Part shown: positions 6,570 through 8,872 of the stretch, piece by piece | Layout of the letters: each line of letters begins with the position of its first letter | Numbering within the stretch: the first letter of the stretch is position 1 | Assembly: GCA_013044465.1 (NCBI GenBank) | Contig: JABEUL010000157.1 | Location: 1 to 8,872 of the forward strand | DNA: 8,872 nucleotides | Origin: Acidimicrobiales bacterium | GTDB taxonomy: Bacteria; Actinomycetota; Acidimicrobiia; Acidimicrobiales; JABEUL01 | Reading direction: 5' to 3' | Notes under the pieces: generated by a model | What the model was told of the DNA's origin: nothing | Database searches by the model: none | What the model saw: only the letters and a program-made list of their open reading frames with translations | Program-made: the position numbers and the translations under genes

Positions 6570-6920
6570 AAGTTGGTACTTGCAGATTCATCAAGCTGCA
6601 TTCAGTTTTCGAACTTCATTTACCCGCCAGTCGCTTAATACTTGCAGATGTTCTCCATAGTTGGGGGTAGGGGGGATATTCAACATCTTAAATATCTTTA
6701 GAGCCCATAGTCCCTGGCAGGAGGTTCACACGATTGCAGTTCGGCAGATGCCAATTGCAAGAAGAAAGATATCGATTGCAAAAGCGCAGATAGAAAAGGA
6801 AAGAGAGCTCCTCTTGTTTGATTATTGGAGGAAAATGTTAGATCGAAAGAAAAACTAGTTCATATAACTAAAAGTATTCGTTGAGATTGGGAAAGTCTTG
6901 AAGTCTGGGCGCGAAAAAGG
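6570..6920. other. Mostly non-coding convergent gap
   Basis: About 350 bp lie between the cupin stop and the terminator of the winged-helix gene. The region contains an 11-bp direct repeat TACTTGCAGAT at 6577-6587 and 6639-6649, a G-tract G5-TA-G6 (6663-6675), a weak inverted repeat GATATT/AATATC (6675-6680 and 6691-6696), and a doubtful small ORF listed separately. No tRNA, strong terminator for the cupin operon, or other clear element was seen. Confidence 0.4.
6661..6858 (+). CDS. Doubtful small ORF, up to 65 aa, basic amphipathic helix
   Basis: A TTG-initiated frame of 65 codons ends at TAG. Its second half (IARRKISIAKAQIEKERE and on to a YWRKMLDRKKN tail) would form a long charged amphipathic helix, and the only ATG gives 36 aa. 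A good AGGAGG stands at about 6718-6723, but no normal start codon lies at a proper distance; the in-frame codon there is ATT. It could be a short third product of the cupin operon or simply an open stretch of untranslated RNA. I do not recognise it. Confidence 0.22.
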   Translation: MGVGGIFNILNIFRAHSPWQEVHTIAVRQMPIARRKISIAKAQIEKERELLLFDYWRKMLDRKKN

Positions 6921-6939
6921 AACTCGATCCTCTCGAGTT
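6913..6939 (-). terminator. Rho-independent terminator of the winged-helix gene, possibly bidirectional
   Basis: A perfect 7-bp stem is formed by AACTCGA (6921-6927) and TCGAGTT (6933-6939), extendable by a G-U pair, with a 5-nt loop. On the minus strand it starts 3 nt after the TAA of the 445-aa gene and is followed by CCTTTTT (complement of 6913-6919). On the plus strand the tail TTTAATTAGTTTCTT is weaker but could stop transcripts from the cupin operon. Confidence 0.65.
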
Positions 6940-6942
6940 TAA

Positions 6943-8280
6943 TTAGTTTCTTGTTTGACGGAGTTTTTCAACGAGTGTCGGTCCTGCTCGACTTCTCGGA
7001 ATAGCTCCAGGTTGTACATCGCCGGTCACTGAGTGATTTACTCCGGATACGTCCACGGACTCTAGCTCAGATGGTTTATTAATCCATTTTTGAATGAGCT
7101 CCGTAGGATCAAGTTCTGGGAACTGAGTAATCAATTCTGAACATCTGGAGTGAATGTGGGCGGCAAGGAGTCTTGGGTTAGATGAAACCAAGGGGGAAAT
7201 ATTAAGTTTTGAAACATCTGGTATAACTTCTATAACAGAAGCTAACCATCGACTTTCATCTTGGTAAATGGCGAGCTTCAATTCCTCTAACTCTTTTTGA
7301 TCTAAAAGTGCCTTAGCTGATTCTTTTTCTTGGAGCTGTCTTTTCTCAATTTGTTGCCTTGAATCAGTAATCTCCACGACTATCTGGCGAGCACGACTAA
7401 CCAAAACTGCCATAGGATCATTTGCCTTTGTGAGACTTCCTCTTGCAACCATTCGCTCAATTATCTCATGAGGACTTATACCCATTGCAAGAGCCTCGCC
7501 AATAGCCCGAACTAGTGCTCGAGATGGAGTTCCTGAAACTCCATAATGGCTGAGAATCTTTTGACAAGTTTCCTCTGATACTCCTGTACCCTTTGTTGAA
7601 TCTCTAAGTATTTGGCGTCTTTCGTGACGTTTTGGAATGGGAGGTGCCGTAATTGCGACCAGTGCGTCTCTTGCAAGAAGGGTGAGGCTCATATTCTTCC
7701 CTCTCCTTACCTGGAACTGGATCAGTCCTGCCTGATCTAGTTCATTCAGACCGCTAGAGAGTCGCCGCCACCCAATGCCAAAATGGTCACTTAAACGGGT
7801 CTTAGTCCAATCATCATCCAGTTGAGCACTTCTGTGGTCAACTAAGAGGAGCAGGGCAACCAATAGGGAGCTAGCAACCCAAGAGAGACAGTGCTCAGAA
7901 GCAATGCCTTGTAGAGAGCCTCTTGAAAGAGCTACAAATTGCTCTTTCACTCGGCTTTGATCATGTAGGAGACTCTTTGGATTTTCTCTAGAAGCTAGCT
8001 CTGCAGTACCAAAATTAAATGGTTTCAGGTTTACTTTCGCTAATCCTGAATTTGTGAGATATCCAAGAGCTTTTCGAAATCGCCGCCAATTCATATGCTG
8101 GTCTTTTGCAAAAGCAACTGAGGAGAACTCGTCAAGCCTATTTGTCCGCCAATCCACGACTTCAGCAAGCCTGACACCAACACCAAGAGCACTTAGATAG
8201 TGTCCGTCTTTTCGCCCCATAGGTTTTCCAAGTAGATCTGGGAGATCAATACGGAGGGGAATATAACCTGATGCAGTCAT
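6943..8280 (-). CDS. Tandem winged-helix DNA-binding protein, probable replication initiator or element control protein
   Basis: This is a 445-aa soluble protein. The ATG at 8280 is preceded by AAAGGGGAG, a good ribosome binding site. Two related winged-helix units are visible. The first, about residues 28-95, contains NWRRFRKALGYLTNSGL (64-80). The second, about 128-208, contains GWRRLSSGLNELDQAGL (170-186) followed by a wing FQVRRGKN. The shared W-R-R-x3-(A/G)-L-x2-L-x2-(S/A)-G-L pattern shows an internal duplication. Next come a basic linker PPIPKRHERRQ (213-223), a helical segment with GISPHEIIERMVARG (267-281) and DPMAVLVSRARQI (288-300), a charged coiled-coil stretch (about 305-338), and a C-terminal region ending in RAGPTLVEKLRQTRN. 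Tandem winged helices are characteristic of plasmid initiators such as the RepA/RepE class, but no sequence-level match was tested and a transcriptional role is possible. It follows the 97-aa gene by 33 nt and ends at a terminator. Confidence 0.65.
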   Translation of the reverse strand: MTASGYIPLRIDLPDLLGKPMGRKDGHYLSALGVGVRLAEVVDWRTNRLDEFSSVAFAKDQHMNWRRFRKALGYLTNSGLAKVNLKPFNFGTAELASRENPKSLLHDQSRVKEQFVALSRGSLQGIASEHCLSWVASSLLVALLLLVDHRSAQLDDDWTKTRLSDHFGIGWRRLSSGLNELDQAGLIQFQVRRGKNMSLTLLARDALVAITAPPIPKRHERRQILRDSTKGTGVSEETCQKILSHYGVSGTPSRALVRAIGEALAMGISPHEIIERMVARGSLTKANDPMAVLVSRARQIVVEITDSRQQIEKRQLQEKESAKALLDQKELEELKLAIYQDESRWLASVIEVIPDVSKLNISPLVSSNPRLLAAHIHSRCSELITQFPELDPTELIQKWINKPSELESVDVSGVNHSVTGDVQPGAIPRSRAGPTLVEKLRQTRN

Positions 8281-8313
8281 GACTCCCCTTTCTCTAGACC
8301 AACGATTTGAAAT

Positions 8314-8607
8314 TTAAATAGATTTAGTGCCATTACCAGAAGGTTTGATAGTTTTGACCAATTTCTGAACATACGAGCTCTCTAAGTCGAGCAAGCTTGC
8401 AGTCAGCTCAACTCCGACAACATCAGCCATATCGACAATTGATTTATTCACCTGGGACTGAGCTTGTGCCACCAGGCGGTCAAGGTTCTCAATTGCATGT
8501 GCCCTTTTAGCTTGTGTTAGCTCTAATCCAGCCTTTGCTCGGCTGTGTTTTCCATCTAAGGTGGCAATTAGTTTTTGGGCATTTCGTATGGATTCCCTCG
8601 CTGGCAT
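8314..8607 (-). CDS. Small helical/coiled-coil protein, unknown function
   Basis: This 97-aa protein starts at an ATG at 8607 with an excellent Shine-Dalgarno (GAAAGGAAAG) a few bases upstream. Residues about 4-60 are almost entirely helical and charged (AKAGLELTQAKRAHAIENLDRLVAQAQSQ region), as in a coiled coil. Residues about 54-72 (KSIVDMADVVGVELTASLL) could be a short helix-turn-helix or a helical hairpin, followed by a basic tail VKTIKPSGNGTKSI. I do not recognise a family. It is 33 nt upstream of the tandem winged-helix gene and about 30 nt downstream of a likely promoter, so it is the first gene of a two-gene operon. An accessory or oligomerisation role for the larger DNA-binding protein is plausible but only inferred. 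Confidence 0.68.
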   Translation of the reverse strand: MPARESIRNAQKLIATLDGKHSRAKAGLELTQAKRAHAIENLDRLVAQAQSQVNKSIVDMADVVGVELTASLLDLESSYVQKLVKTIKPSGNGTKSI

Positions 8608-8646
8608 TTCTTTCCTTTCAGTAGTCGCCTAAAAATTAAGGCTCTA

Positions 8647-8678
8647 CTAATAAGGCTTTGGGAGGTACAACCTATTTT
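8647..8678 (-). promoter_or_regulatory. Likely promoter of the 97-aa/445-aa operon, within repeat copy 2
   Basis: Reading toward the 97-aa gene, the 22-bp repeat is followed after 4 nt by TATTAG (complement of 8647-8652). Transcription would begin at about 8640, leaving a leader of some 33 nt that contains the strong ribosome binding site. As at copy 1, there is no TTGACA-like -35; the repeat occupies that place, which suggests activator dependence or an alternative sigma factor. Confidence 0.4.
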
Positions 8679-8872
8679 GGAATCCGGCGTTTCCAACGTC
8701 TTTGTAAATCCGGTTTTCATATATGAAGTGGGAGCTGCGCCCTACACATGCATCTAACTCGGGTATGATTTCAACAGTTTTTATGGTCTGGTGATCTGGC
8801 TCCGAAGTGCAGTCAAGTCGGACCACAGTAGAATAAATCTGGCCGAGATCGTGGGTGGGCACTTTGGGGAAC
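8647..8872 (-). CDS. Possible C-terminal end of an unidentified gene running off the right edge
   Basis: One minus-strand frame is open from the window edge to a TAG at 8647, about 74 codons, reading FPKVPTHDLGQIYSTVVRL near the edge and ending NRLYLPKPY. An internal GTG at 8862 could also serve as a start. The composition is protein-like, but no family is recognised and codon use does not settle it. The final codons are the 22-bp repeat, and its stop lies in the proposed -10 box of the next operon. It may be the end of an upstream gene or chance openness of a promoter region. Confidence 0.28.
   Translation of the reverse strand, partial: FPKVPTHDLGQIYSTVVRLDCTSEPDHQTIKTVEIIPELDACVGRSSHFIYENRIYKDVGNAGFQNRLYLPKPY
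8657..8678 (-). repeat. 22-bp direct repeat, copy 2 (upstream of the 97-aa/445-aa operon)
   Basis: This is an exact match to 3471-3492, 5186 bp away and in the same orientation. The flanks differ beyond short partial similarity (ACTAATAAGGC here, ACTTATAGGT at copy 1), so the extended 7-bp inverted repeat of copy 1 is absent. Confidence 0.6.
8680..8872. other. Right-end region with a short palindrome and repeats
   Basis: Apart from the possible gene end, this stretch has a perfect 12-bp palindrome TTCATATATGAA (8716-8727) and AATCCGG twice, at 8681-8687 and 8707-8713, 26 bp apart. These lie upstream of the 97-aa gene promoter and could be protein-binding sites. Nothing resembling an iteron array, a tRNA or an integrase site was recognised. 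Confidence 0.3.

Noticed and set aside
6663..6675. G5-TA-G6 tract as a G-quadruplex
   Set aside because: There are only two G-runs, not the four needed for an intramolecular quadruplex.
7012..7023. Near match AGGTTGTACATC to the 22-bp repeat core
   Set aside because: It lies within the coding region of the 445-aa gene (codons for DVQPGAIP) and matches only part of the core; probably chance.
1..8872. CRISPR array, tRNA or rRNA gene, integrase or transposase
   Set aside because: No regularly spaced repeats, no cloverleaf or rRNA-like sequence, and no recombinase motifs were seen in any reading frame.

Overview
The window looks like part of a conjugative element (an integrative element or plasmid) from a mid-to-low-GC actinobacterium. 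The evidence is a type IV secretion block in the actinobacterial gene order, a Streptomyces-type regulator/NUDIX/cupin pair, frequent GTG and TTG starts, and tight start-stop overlaps. Base composition is well below that of Streptomyces (roughly mid-40s % GC by eye), so a low-GC lineage such as Acidimicrobiia is possible. That placement is a guess from composition, not a match to a known genome.

Layout. (1) 1-3342, minus strand: a T4SS operon read right to left. It encodes a membrane-anchored lysozyme-like/NlpC-P60 protein (362 aa), a two-helix pilin-like protein (95 aa), a single-pass protein with an extracytoplasmic domain (271 aa), and a TrbL/VirB6-type multipass protein cut by the left edge. 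The genes abut or overlap by 4 nt. (2) 3343-3565: a leader/promoter region holding one copy of a 22-bp repeat. (3) 3566-4543, minus: an unrecognised 325-aa protein, divergent from (4) 4645-6569, plus: a 525-aa HTH-NUDIX-like protein translationally coupled to a 116-aa cupin. The divergent gap carries three AGGTCA boxes. (5) 6570-6942: a mostly non-coding convergent region with a weak small ORF and a hairpin terminator. (6) 6943-8607, minus: a 445-aa tandem winged-helix protein (probable replication initiator or DNA-binding control protein) preceded by a 97-aa helical protein. (7) 8608-8872: the second copy of the 22-bp repeat and a possible gene end running off the right edge.

The working picture is a replication/maintenance operon on the right, a transfer operon on the left, and a regulatory or cargo island between them. 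The same 22-bp motif, each time followed by a TATNAG box, precedes both the transfer operon and the replication-like operon, suggesting one control circuit. The most unusual protein is the 362-aa hydrolase: its NlpC/P60 nucleophile cysteine is replaced by alanine, while its place in the transfer operon is kept. The HTH-NUDIX/cupin pair with its divergent orphan partner is the best candidate for an undescribed module. All family assignments come from reading the sequence and memory of families; no database search was run.
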